DNA of 64,000 nucleotides. Origin: Krasilnikovozyma curviuscula (lineage: Eukaryota > Basidiomycota > Tremellomycetes > Cystofilobasidiales > Mrakiaceae). The notes beneath the pieces are model-generated. The model had not been told where the DNA came from. It saw only the letters and a list, made by a program, of their open reading frames with translations, and did no database searches. Of the stretch, positions 1 through 11,051 are shown piece by piece. Every line of letters starts with the position of its first letter. Positions within the stretch are counted from its first letter, which is position 1. The position numbers and the translations under genes were made by a program. The stretch covers positions 62,001 to 126,000 of the forward strand of contig MVAQ01000006.1 of NCBI GenBank assembly GCA_014825775.1. The letters are read 5' to 3'.

Positions 1-1880
1 GTTCCTCGTGCAGTTTGAAACGAGCGTGTGCTCACACCTTTCGTTCTCCGTCTTTTAGGCGACCAAAATCTTTGTTGGGGGCCTCCCTCTTGATACGACT
101 ATTGAAGATCTTCGTCTTTGCTTTGAAAGATGCGGTATCATTTACAACATTGAGCTCAAGTAGGTTTTTTATTTTATATTCTCACATGTTTTCATCACCC
201 TTCAACCACTGACGCTTTCCTTTTTACAACCAGGCAAGGGTACGCGTTTGTTGACTTTACTTCAGCTAGTGCTGCTGTTAGAGCAGTGGGATTCATGCAC
301 AATGGATCGTTCATGGGAAAAAAGTAAGTTTCCCTTTTTTGTGCTTTTAGAGTTTGCCCAACAACTTGTTCACCTTGCGTTACTGCCCCATCAGAATCAA
401 AGTAGAACCTTCCACTGGTGGAACTCGTACGGCTAGATTTGAATCAGATCGGAACCACTGCTTCAAATGCGGCGAAGATGGCCACTATGGAAAGGACTGT
501 ACTAACCCTCCTCGTCAAGAAGGCAATGGTCTCGGTGGCTCTGAAAGGTCTGAAGCTGGCTCCTCTCTTACTGGAAGGATTAGTAACAACGCGGCCAGTA
601 GACAGTCAAAAGTTTACGTTCCCCGCCCTCCAATTATTCGTCCTGCTGAAGATTTAAGAACACCTCTTCCTCCTGCTTCAAACTATTCTCAGCCGGCTCC
701 CTCAGGCGGCTATCACTCTCAACCTCCATCATTGCTGCCTCAAAGATCCTATAGACCAGAATATGATGACCGAGATGGACGAGATAGAGGTCGTGACAGA
801 GAGCGAGATTACTATGAGTCAAGATATCCTTCGAGAGGTCGATCAAGATCTCCACCACCAGCACCACCACTACTTGGATCAGACAGAAACTACATGGCTC
901 CTCCTCCTCCTCGTTATGGCAATGCTTCTAGAGATCCTTATCCACATGCTCCACCACGTTCTGGTCGAGCACTACCTCCATCACCACCACCAAGAGATCC
1001 CTACTACTATTCAGAACGTGACAGAACTGGTCTACCACCACCACCTCAGAACAGTTACGATAGATTAATACCATCAAGAGATTCTTACTACTCTGGCCCA
1101 GGTGGCCCTGCCTCAAGAGATTCGTACTATCCTCCAGGAGATCGTCGTGACTTCAACTCAGGCTATCCATCTTCTACCCCTTCCTCCGGTATTGGATACA
1201 GTAATGGCGGAAGAGATTACGGCCGCTCAGACTATGGAGGACCTCCTGGTCCTGGATACGGCAGTGCATCTGGTGAATACTCTAGAGGAGGTAGAGACTA
1301 CCCACCAGGACCTCCACCTCCTGCATCTTCACGAGATTACTACCTCCCACCTCGAGACTCTTACCAGCAACCATCTCTTCCACCTTCAGCTGGTTCTGGT
1401 GTTGCGCCATACCGTGACTATCCTCCAAGAGACACAGGCCGAGACGGACGTGATGCGAGAGACACAAGAGATTACGATCGTGGCCCATTGGGTCCACCAG
1501 GTCCAGGAGCAAACTCTTCGTCTTACTTTTCAAGAGATGATTCGTACTCTCACCCAAGAAACGGATACGATGGCGGCGGTCCGGGTTCAAGAAGCAACGG
1601 CTCAGGTGGTGTTGATTCAAGAGGTAGCTATGGACAGCTACCAAGATCATTGCATCTATCATCTTCATCGTCGTATTCTCTTGCTCCCCCACCACGAGGA
1701 GTCAGCGGAAACCTCTCTGCAACATCTTTTGACAATTCTACTGGCTCAGGTGCGAACGACAGGGGGATCTGGGTCGACCGTGGTAGGTCTGGCGCTGGTG
1801 AGAACAGAGGGGCCTACAACCATCAAGGTAACAGTGGGCGGTCGTATGGTGGCGCTGGAGGCGGACGAGGTCCATACTAA
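1..1880 (+). CDS. RRM + CCHC zinc-knuckle RNA-binding protein (5' partial)
   Basis: The gene enters from the left edge. Exons read 59-159, 234-323 and 395-1880 (TAA); 1-58 looks like the end of an intron. Exons 1-2 encode an RRM with RNP2-like KIFVGGL and RNP1-like KQGYAFVDF. Exon 3 opens with IKVEPSTGG and a CCHC zinc knuckle (CFKCGEDGHYGKDC), followed by about 430 residues of low-complexity sequence rich in Pro, Tyr, Gly, Arg, Asp and Ser with many RD/RS and SRDxYY-like repeats. RRM followed by a single zinc knuckle is the layout of RSZ/SRSF7-type SR splicing factors, so a nuclear role in pre-mRNA binding is the best inference. The tail is longer and more Tyr/Pro-rich than a classical RS domain. 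The true start lies outside the window. Confidence 0.85.
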
Positions 1881-2680
1881 AGGCCACACGAAGAGGTTAG
1901 CCGCTTATTACTCAGTCGTCTTCGAAACCTACAGAAGCTGACGCTCCCATATTTGAACAGAATCTCTCATGTGAGAGACAGGGAAGCCATTTTACCCCAG
2001 AAATGACCTCATCGCATCCTTCCTCGTATCCTTCCTCTCGCATCATATCTCCATCTCCTCTTTGTTATCTCCCGGCCCAAAAAGCAAACATATAATCATT
2101 TTTTCTGTGGATGGTTTGAGGAATCATTCTATTCCCTCTTAAGTCACCTGTTTCACGGTTGGAGTCACCACATGCAAGGTTCGAGCTTTGATTTCTGTTG
2201 ACGAGCAGCGCAACTAGCCCATTTTTTTTTTTGGCTCTCGGAACTTTGCAATTGTTTCTCTACTTGAGTTTTATCTAAACAACGAGTGGAGATTGACATT
2301 TGTACTTGCAGCAGACAGCTCATTTTCCAAGTGACTGCCTGGGGCGATAATGCGCCTCTTTGCGTCGTTGTTTCACCGCTTGTGCGGTGAATACCAACAA
2401 CCAATAGCCGTCCAGTCCTTAGGGCTCTTCTGCTCATACAACCCCATTACCACATTCCTTTCTTGTCCCTACCCTTTCCTCATCCTGGCACTGGTCTTGG
2501 CTTTCGTTTCTCTCAAAAGGGAAGCTTCGAGCTTTGTCTGCGCGTCTGTCACCAAAGTAAAAATCTCATTCAGACGATGTCACATAGCTAGACACAGGAA
2601 ACGCTGATATACTCTCTACATTTGTTGAACTGAACGTCCAGATCCTCAGACAGTAGATTGAGGTAGCAGTTTATTCACAA
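1881..2680. other. intergenic: 3' flank of RRM gene and FKS1 5' leader
   Basis: No coding exon is supportable here. It holds the 3' flank of the RRM-CCHC gene and the upstream region of FKS1. Pyrimidine-rich runs and a T-homopolymer near 2221-2232 are visible. An 85-codon open stretch beginning near 2350 shows no recognisable protein features and lies in the presumed FKS1 leader. Confidence 0.6.
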
Positions 2681-5600
2681 ATGGCGCGCCCTACCGCCCA
2701 AGATCCTTTCAACCCGCCTCCCACGACTTATCAGCACTACCAGGACCCTTCAAGGCCATATGGAGCTGGAAATGAACCCATAAAAACGTCAACGGGCTAT
2801 CATCCTACTCAGATTAATCCAGGTATGTGTTCGAACGTGTAGAGCGGGACTTGGGGCGAGGCGTAAACATCTTAGGAATTGAGCGATAGGCTATCAAGAT
2901 TCAAAGCGTACCAGTATATGAAAGGTGGTGGGAGAGAATACAGACAGTGCTATACTGTCGACTCAGACCGCTCCATTCAGATCAGCCGATTGCGTCTCCT
3001 TGCCCCCCACCGACACCTTCGCGATACTGATCAGTCATTTTGGCTCTTTCTCATTGAACATTCTTGCAATGTCTGTTTCGACATAATCTGACAACTACTC
3101 TAATCCAGATATCCCTGTCTCTCAGCCTTATAACGACAATAACAGCCTCCCACACAAAAGCAGCTCAACGACGTTCGCAGACAGTCACATGGACCACAGC
3201 TATGCTCCAGGACCTCGCTACAACGAACCATATGTGAGTCAACCCTTCTTTGCGCTAGCGCTTGACACTGACATGCTTGATCCCTCATTCAATCCAGCCT
3301 GCATGGACGCAAGAATCCAACATCCCACTCTCGAAGGAAGAGATTGAAGATGTATTGATCGACTTGGCCAACAAATTTGGCTTCCAAAAAGGTAAGTGAT
3401 ATGAGCCCATTTCTCTCCTCCTTTCCCCCTTCCAGATATTTTTTGACTCCTCGGAGCTTCACACAGACTCGTCTCGCAACATCTTCGACTTCTTGATGAT
3501 CCAGCTAGATTCTCGAGCCAGTCGAATGACTCCAGATCAAGCTCTTCTTACCTTACATGCCGACTACATTGGAGGAGAGCATGCAAACTACAGGAAGTGG
3601 TACTTTGCTGCTCAGCTGGATCTGGACGATGCAATCGGTGCGTCCAACCTTCTCAGTCGAGTTCTTTCCAAGGGTGGTAAGAAGCCGCCAAGGAAGACTG
3701 GGCCTCAGAAATCACTCGAGAATGCTACGAATAGGTGGAGGAAGGCGATGCACGAGATGTCTCAGTACGATCGTCTAAGGCAGATTGCTCTTTTCCTATT
3801 GTGCTGGGTCAGTTTGCCCGTCGCTTCTTTTGCCCAAAGCCTCGACCTGACCCTTGTCTTCGTTCTCAATAGGGAGAAGCTGCTCAAGTTCGTTTCATGC
3901 CCGAATGCTTGTGCTTCATCTTCAAGTGTGCAGATGACTACTACCGAAGCCCAGAGTGTCAAAATCGAATGGAGCCTGTCCTGGAAGGCCTCTATCTCAG
4001 GACTGTGGTCAAGCCGCTGTATAGGTTCATCAGGGATCAAGGCTATGAGGTGATTGACGGGAAATTCCTGAGGAGGGAGAGAGACCACGAGAAAGTGATT
4101 GGTTATGACGATATCAATCAGTTGTTCTGGTACCCAGAGGGTATCGCTCGAATCTGTCTGGCGGATAAAGTGAGCGATGTTCTGTTGACAATTTCACGAG
4201 CTGCACTGACTGCGTCTTTATTTCCTTCAGACTCGACTGGTAGATTTGCCGCCTTCCTCTCGCTACATGAAGTTTGACAAGCTCGATTGGAACAGAGCTT
4301 TCTTCAAAACCTACTTTGAGCGGCGAAGCTTCCTCCACCTATTGGTCAACTTCAATCGAATCTGGGTTCTTCACATATCCGTATTCTGGTTTTACACAGC
4401 TTATAACAGTCCCACGGTGTACGCACCTTCAGGAACGACGGTTCCTCGACGAGCGATGACCTGGTCTGTTTGTGCACTCGGTGGAGCAGTCGCAACCTTC
4501 ATTATGATTATGGCTACCATCACTGAGTTTTCCTATATTCCCACCACATGGAACAACACGTCTCATCTCACTAGCCGACTCATCTTCCTTCTGGTCATCC
4601 TGGCTCTCACCGCTGGTCCGACCATCTACATCGCTGGATTTGATTCCACTTCGAACATCGCTCTCATTGTCGGGATTGTACAATTTAGTCTCTCCGTCTT
4701 CTTCACTGTTCTCTTTTCAGTGATACCGTCCGGTCGAATGTGAGTTGTCTGGTCCATATTTTCTGAAACTCTTTTCTGACCTAGAATGTTCATTCGCAGG
4801 TTCGGAGACCGAGTCGCTGGAAAGAGTCGAAAGTACATGGCCAATCAAACGTTTACTGCATCCTATCCATCACTCAAAGTCGGACCTCGGATTGCATCCA
4901 TTACACTCTGGGTGCTGGTCTTTGGCTGTAAATTCACGGAGTCATACTTCTTCTTGACGCTGTCCTTCAAAGATCCCATCAGGGCGATGGTTCATATGGT
5001 GGTTCAGAACTGTGATGACAAGTATTTTGGCACAGCGCTCTGCAAAAACCAAACGAACTTCACTCTCGCAATCATGTTCGTGATGGATCTGTGCTTGTTC
5101 TTCCTCGATACCTTCCTTTGGTACGCCTCTGCTTTCAAATACTTTGATGACCTGAGCCGATACTAAATTAATGATTTACTGTTCTCAGGTATGTCATTTG
5201 GAATACCGTCTTCTCGATCGGTAGATCATTCGCTCTTGGGGTGTCCATTTGGACGCCATGGAAGGACATCTTCAGCCGACTGCCTAAACGGATCTACGCT
5301 AAGCTGTTGTCAACAAACGACATGGAGGTTAAGTACAAGCCAAAGGTGTGTTGCTTCTCTCGATCGCTCCTTTTGCAGCCTCACTTATACTTCACTTCCT
5401 TTGCAGGTTCTCGTCTCACAAATTTGGAATGCGATCGTCATCTCGATGTACAGAGAGCACTTGCTTTCCATCGATCATGTACAGAAACTTCTCTATCATC
5501 AAATTCAATCCGACATCGAAGGGAAACGTACTCTCAGAGCTCCGGCGTTTTTCATCTCTCAAGGCGACAAAGGTCTCAAGACCGAGTTCTTCCCACAGGG

Positions 5601-8600
5601 ATCCGAAGCAGAAAGGAGGATTAGCTTCTTCGCCCAATCACTTACTACCGCCATCCCAGTACCGCTTCCGGTCGATGCGATGCCAACATTTACCGTCTTG
5701 GTCCCACACTATTCTGAGAAGATCCTCTTGTCTCTGAGGGAAATCATCAGGGAAGAGGATCAGAATACCAGAGTTACCTTGCTCGAGTACATGAAGCAGC
5801 TTCACCCAGTTGAGTGGGACAACTTCGTGAAGGATACGAAGATCTTGGCCGAAGAAAATACCATGTTCCCTCCTGGAGGCTACCCATTCGATGACCAAGA
5901 AAAAGGCAATAACGCCCGAACGGATGACATCCCCTTCTACACGGTTGGGTTCAAATCAGCAGCTCCTGAGTACACTCTCAGAACTCGAATTTGGGCATCC
6001 TTGCGGGCCCAAACTCTGTACAGAACTGTCTCCGGCTTCATGAACTACTCCAAAGCCATCAAGCTGCTATACCGTGTTGAAAACCCGGAGGTTGTTCATC
6101 TCTTTGGCGGTAACACGGACCGTTTGGAGAGAGAGTTGGAACGCATGGCTAGAAGGAAGTTCAAGTTCGTCATCTCAATGCAGAGATACTCTAAGTTCAA
6201 CAAAGAAGAGCATGAAAATGCAGAATTCCTTCTCCGCGCCTATCCAGACCTTCAAATCGCCTACCTGGACGAAGAACCTCCTCGCAAAGAAGGAGGAGAG
6301 GTGCGACTGTTTTCAGCCTTGATTGATGGACACTCCGAAGTTCTCAGCAACGGTCGCCGTCGTCCAAAATTCCGTGTCGAGCTTCCAGGTAACCCTATTC
6401 TTGGAGACGGGAAGAGTGAGTGCCTGCCTTGTTATACCTTTTTGTAAGGAGTGTATTGAGAAACCATCAATTACAGGTGACAATCAAAATCACGCCATGA
6501 TCTTCTACAGAGGTGAATACTTGCAGCTGATTGATGCCAATCAGGACAACTATCTGGAAGAATGTCTCAAGATTCGTAACGTGCTTGGGGAGTTCGAAGA
6601 GTTTTCTAGTCCAGGTGAATCTCCTTATGGTCAGGTTGGACACACTGAGTTCAAGAAGGCTCCCGTTGCCATTGTTGGTGCGCGAGAATACATCTTCTCT
6701 GAGAGTAAGCCCTTCTTGATCTTGGATGCGGCTGATGATGAGGTAGTTGATGCTTCTTGTTTCGTATTTCGTAGATATCGGTGTGCTCGGTGATGTTGCT
6801 GCTGGCAAAGAGCAAACGTTCGGTACCATGGCAGCCCGTTCTCTCTCTTGGATTGGAGGGAAACTGCACTACGGTCACCCGGACTTCTTGAACGCCATCT
6901 TTATGAACACTCGAGGTGGTGTCTCCAAAGCTCAGAAAGGGCTCCATCTCAACGAGGATATCTATGCGGGAATGACAGCATTTGGCCGAGGTGGACGAAT
7001 CAAGCACTCTGAGTACTATCAGGTACGCTCCAGTTTGCTTTCTGATTGAAATGAAAACTAGCTGATCTGTTATCTTCTTCCTTGTCCAATAGTGCGGTAA
7101 GGGCAGAGATCTCGGCTTCGGTACCATCTTGAACTTCCAAACCAAAATCGGAACTGGAATGGGAGAACAGATGCTCTCGAGAGAGTACTACTATCTTGGA
7201 ACTCAGTTGCCAATGGATCGTTTTTTGACTTTCTACTACGGTCACCCTGGTTTTCATATTAACAACATTCTTGTCATTCTTTCGGTACAATGTGAGAGTC
7301 TTTTCAGAGTGTGCTTAGATTTCTGTCTGACCCTGTCCCTCTAGGCATTTTGACTTGCCTTGTTTACTTTGGTACCCTGAACCAGGAACTCCTCATCTGT
7401 CGATATAGTGATACAGGAGAGCTCCTCCCCAACTTAAATGGCTGCTACAACCTTGATCCTCTCTTCGTGAGTCTGCTCTATAAAGGCTTCCACATGTAAA
7501 GAAGCTGATAAAGTTCCTATTGACAGGCTTGGATGAAGCGATGCATTATTTCGATTTTCCTTGTGTTCATGATTGCGTTCCTTCCTCTTTTCTTACAAGG
7601 TGCGCTTCGGTTTCATTGACAGGTTTGTATTCTCCACTGACACGCCTTTCACAGAACTGACTGAGAGAGGAACTGGACGTGCGCTCTTGCGTTTAGCCAA
7701 GCACTTCTCGTCTCTCAGTCCTGTCTTTGAGGTATTCTCAACACAGATCTACACTCATTCCATTGTGAGCAACATGGTCTTTGGAGGGGCCCGTTACATT
7801 GCGACAGGTCGTGGTTTTGCAACGACGAGGATCTCGTTCGCTATCCTGTACAGTCGATTTGCTGGACCTTCCATTTATCTTGGTATCAGATCCATGGTGA
7901 TGCTTCTTTATGTCACTTTGTCGCTCTGGATCCCTCACCTCATCTACTTCTGGTAAGCTCAATCATTTGCGTGTCTCGATGACGAATTAACAGACCACAT
8001 CTTCGCTTTTTAGGATAACAACGCTAGCCCTTGCTATCTCACCTTTCCTTTTCAATCCTCACCAGTTCTCGTTTGCCGACTTCATAATCGACTACAGAGA
8101 ATTCTTGCGCTGGATGTCACGAGGCAACTCTAGAACCCACGCTAATTCTTGGGTCGGTTTCTGTCGTCTGTCCAGAACAAGGATCACCGGATTCAAAAGG
8201 AAACGCTTAGGACACCCATCGGAAAAGTTATCAGCTGATGTCCCTCGAGCTAGGTGGAAGACTGTCGTCGTCAACGAGTTGATAGAACCTATCGCATTGG
8301 CCATCATCTTCACCATCCCGTACCTATTTGTCAAATCGTGAGTCTGTTGTCACGAACTTGATTCATTGTTAGTAAGTAGTAATATCTGACACGGGTTTCC
8401 AATAGCTTCACACCTTCCGGAGAACTGCAAGTCGCTGGGATGCTTCGAATCATTGTCATCTCCCTTGGTCCTCTTGTCTGGAACGCAGCTTTCCTCATCC
8501 TCTTCTTCTTGATTTCAGTCTTTTTGGGACCTTGCTTGAATGGATCATGTGCTAATTTCGGAGCTTCAATGGCAGGTGTCGCTCACGGCTTCGCTGTCGT

Positions 8601-9415
8601 CGGCTTGCTCGCCTTCTCAGAGTTTTTCTGGTGGTTGGAAGCTTGGAACGCGTCTCACTTCGTCTTGGGAATTATATCCGTTATTCACATTCAGAGAGCA
8701 ATCTACAAGCTCTTTATTGCGGTGTTCTTATCGTAAGTTTCTATCATATCTGCAGAAGAAACTGAAAGCTCACCAACTTCTTCTGCTTCTTGCAGTCGTG
8801 AATTTAAGCACGATGAGAGCAACAGAGCTTGGTGGACAGGTGTTTGGTACAATCGGGGTCTGGGTAAAGCTATCATGAGTCAGCCAGCTCGAGAATTTAT
8901 TGTCAAACTCGTCGAGATGGGGTTGTTCAGCGCCGATTGTGAGTCTTTGCTCCTAAGAGCCGTCTGACACAGCTCTTATGAATCCTGCTCCTTCTCTGCT
9001 AGTCGTTGCGTGTCATATCCTTCTTATAATGCTGTCTGTGCCATGCTGCATCCCTTACTTCGACCGCCTTCATTCGACGATGCTGTGTAAGTGACCATGT
9101 CAACCACAATTCACCACCTACAACAACTCACTTCAAATTCGATTGATCTAGTTTGGCTTCGACCATCGAAACAAATTCGAGCGCCAATCTACAGTCTCAA
9201 GCAAAGGTCACAACGACGACAGATTGTTGCCAGTTACTTGGCGCTTTATATCTTGGTCATTTGCTTCCTTGCTGCTCTAGTTGGTGAGCTGACGTCGCGT
9301 CTTGGATCATATTGACCTAAAGTCTATACTAACACTTGTTCCGCTATCTGTAGCTGTACCTTTGGTGCTCCGACACACAATAACACTCAATCCCAGCGCT
9401 TACAGTTTCATCTAA
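2681..9415 (+). CDS. FKS1: 1,3-beta-glucan synthase catalytic subunit Fks1
   Basis: This is the integral membrane catalytic subunit making cell-wall 1,3-beta-glucan from UDP-glucose, the target of echinocandins. I assign 21 exons: 2681-2822, 3109-3233, 3298-3391, 3467-3807, 3873-4169, 4231-4739, 4800-5120, 5189-5345, 5407-6415, 6477-6704, 6775-7022, 7093-7291, 7345-7466, 7527-7599, 7655-7952, 8014-8337, 8406-8732, 8796-8938, 9003-9086, 9152-9283, 9354-9415. They give 1744 residues, normal for fungal Fks. Family landmarks are [15 protein letters not shown] and [19 protein letters not shown] (FKS1 domain 1), the glucan synthase core with [19 protein letters not shown], and the C-terminal [18 protein letters not shown]. 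Hydrophobic segments lie in two blocks around the cytosolic core. Echinocandin hot-spot 1 reads FLTLSFKDP (residue about 554) and hot-spot 2 [11 protein letters not shown] (about 1265). Intron 1 (286 nt) is unusually long for this window. Confidence 0.97.
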
Positions 9416-10206
9416 GAGCGCGCCCAAAAATATGTGACGATGAAAATGACTGTAATTTATCCTTTGCTTAATGTTTTCACTCTTCTGGACACTTTCCTTT
9501 AGCGTCCACGAAGCAACTCTTCGTTTTACTCGTCGCCCTTTACTGTAATTCAAAATTATTCTTTTGCTTGCCTCATTATGACAAATGGTTCTTAGGTTTT
9601 TTTTTAATAAGCACCAGCTGTAAAGAGAAAGCGAAGGAGTCGGCGCTGCTTGCCATAGAATGCAAACACTGCCTTCCTGCGAGGAGATAACATCAGTTTT
9701 GCCGCATGTCCCGCCCTCAGAAACGCCTTTTTCGGCTTCAATCTTTTCCTGTTTGGGACAATTATTTTCACACAATGATGATCTTGTAGATTACGAACGT
9801 GATAGACCACTTCTTACGTGTAACTCCAGTTGTAGGCATTCGCTGTACCAATGCCTTCCCCTTTCTCTTTACGCGAAACGACTACAAGCGCACAGGCGAA
9901 CCAAACTTGACATCTGAGTTCCGTGAAACTTTCCCTGTTTTCCCACTCGTGGACGAAATCTCTTCTTGGTGGCTGCCAAGAGGCACATCGAGAAGGATGG
10001 CGTAGGGCTGGCTAGGAATTTGTTTGCCTTGACATCCTCCAGGACGCGCTTCTTCATGCATGCTAACGAGGGTTCCAGGGTCATAATCAAATCTGCATGA
10101 TAGGAAAAGATATACAGGTTGAGCAATGTCAAGCTAGAAGTGGCTGATCAAGAAAGCTTCTCTCCCTCTGCAGCCGCTTCAACGGCTCTACAGGCACACT
10201 GAAAGT
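9416..10206. other. intergenic between convergent FKS1 and ATX1 3' ends
   Basis: This holds the 3' flanks of FKS1 (+) and ATX1 (-). The only candidate coding stretch is a 59-codon minus-strand ORF, listed separately at 9882-10061. Nothing else is recognised. Confidence 0.55.
9882..10061 (-). CDS. possible short ORF or orphan 3' exon, 59 codons
   Basis: An ATG at 10061 opens 59 codons ending in TAG at 9882. The frame stays open upstream to about 10099, where a good acceptor (tatcatgcag) precedes it. The peptide is mixed in composition, starts MHEEARPGGCQGKQ and is not strongly low-complexity. It could be a terminal exon of a small gene, an alternative 3' exon in the ATX1 region, or chance. 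It does not join ATX1 exon 3 in frame at that acceptor. No family is recognised. Confidence 0.2.
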   Translation of the reverse strand: MHEEARPGGCQGKQIPSQPYAILLDVPLGSHQEEISSTSGKTGKVSRNSDVKFGSPVRL

Positions 10207-10770
10207 CTACTCAATCGTTTCCGCTGAGTTGACCTGTATTGAAACAAAACACGTCCAGGATCCATTAGCAATTGCAACCAGTATTTCCAGGGCAAATGAA
10301 CGAATCCCTCACCTTCTTTCCCGTCTTACTAATCTTCTCAGTTACCGATTCGAAAGGCAACAGAGGAGACTCCTCGGAGCCCCAAACGGTGACCTTCTGT
10401 GTATCCAAATCAACCTTGAACTGGGATGCTGAGAAATCAAATGAAAGATGCATCATCGGCTATTGAGTTCGGGGAGGTGGTTGATAGGCGTCTCCAATGG
10501 CTGCTTAATACGTACGAGGGACGATTTTGGTCAGTGCTCGCGTGACAGCACCTGAACAGCCTGAGCAGGTCATTGTGACATCGTACTGAAAGGAAGAGAG
10601 ATGAGTATCAGCTGCTGTGTCTGTCGTCGTAAAGGCGTAACTGCAAAGGGGGGGAAGCTGACGAGATAGTATGGTTTCGTTGGTTCAGACTGGATGGATT
10701 GAAAGCGAGATCATGGTGAGCAACATGGATACAGAGAATGAATGGATGAGCCGGTGTCACTCACAGTCAT
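10207..10770 (-). CDS. ATX1: Atx1-type copper metallochaperone
   Basis: This is a small cytosolic copper chaperone that would hand Cu(I) to a Ccc2-type P-type ATPase in the secretory pathway. Four exons on the minus strand (10770-10765, 10585-10516, 10428-10313, 10233-10207) encode 72 residues, the usual Atx1 length (about 70-75). The first coding exon is only ATG ACT. Exon 2 carries YDVTMTCSGCSGAV, containing the HMA metal-binding MxCxxC motif. Exon 3 gives FKVDLDTQKVTV and EKISKTGKK, the later strands and the helix with the conserved Lys-Thr-Gly-Lys of fungal Atx1. The end is VNSAETIE. Intron phases fit at every junction. The 6-nt first exon rests on the donor ACT|gtgagt and is the least certain part; a longer N-terminus is possible. 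Confidence 0.88.
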
Positions 10771-11051
10771 TGTGCTTAATTTGGAAAAAATATAGAGGTG
10801 GCCGTTGGAAAGACAACGAGTTTGTTTTTGATGACGTCGACTTAAATATTTGAGAACATCTCTAATCTCCTTATAATGAGTCAGCTTGCTATCAAGGACA
10901 ATTGACTCAGCTTGCTGCTGGCATAGTAAGTCTTCACGAAAGGGATAATCTGAATGAATCAGAGGATTGCGCCATTTACTGGAAAGGTAACCACAAGACA
11001 GAATGCGCATGCATAGCGAGACTGCGGTAGATAATTCAGACTAGAAGCAGT

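Noticed and set aside
1102..1941. 279-codon ORF in another frame over the RRM gene
   Set aside because: It overlaps the Pro/Arg/Asp-rich tail of the RRM-CCHC protein; the repetitive composition keeps alternate frames open. No domain of its own.
2350..2607. 85-codon ORF upstream of FKS1 with a hydrophobic stretch
   Set aside because: Lies in the presumed FKS1 leader, no family features and a biased T-rich composition that gives hydrophobic codons by chance.
9344..9775. 143-codon minus-strand ORF across the FKS1 3' end
   Set aside because: Starts without a clear ATG context, overlaps the FKS1 last exon in antisense and has no recognisable features.
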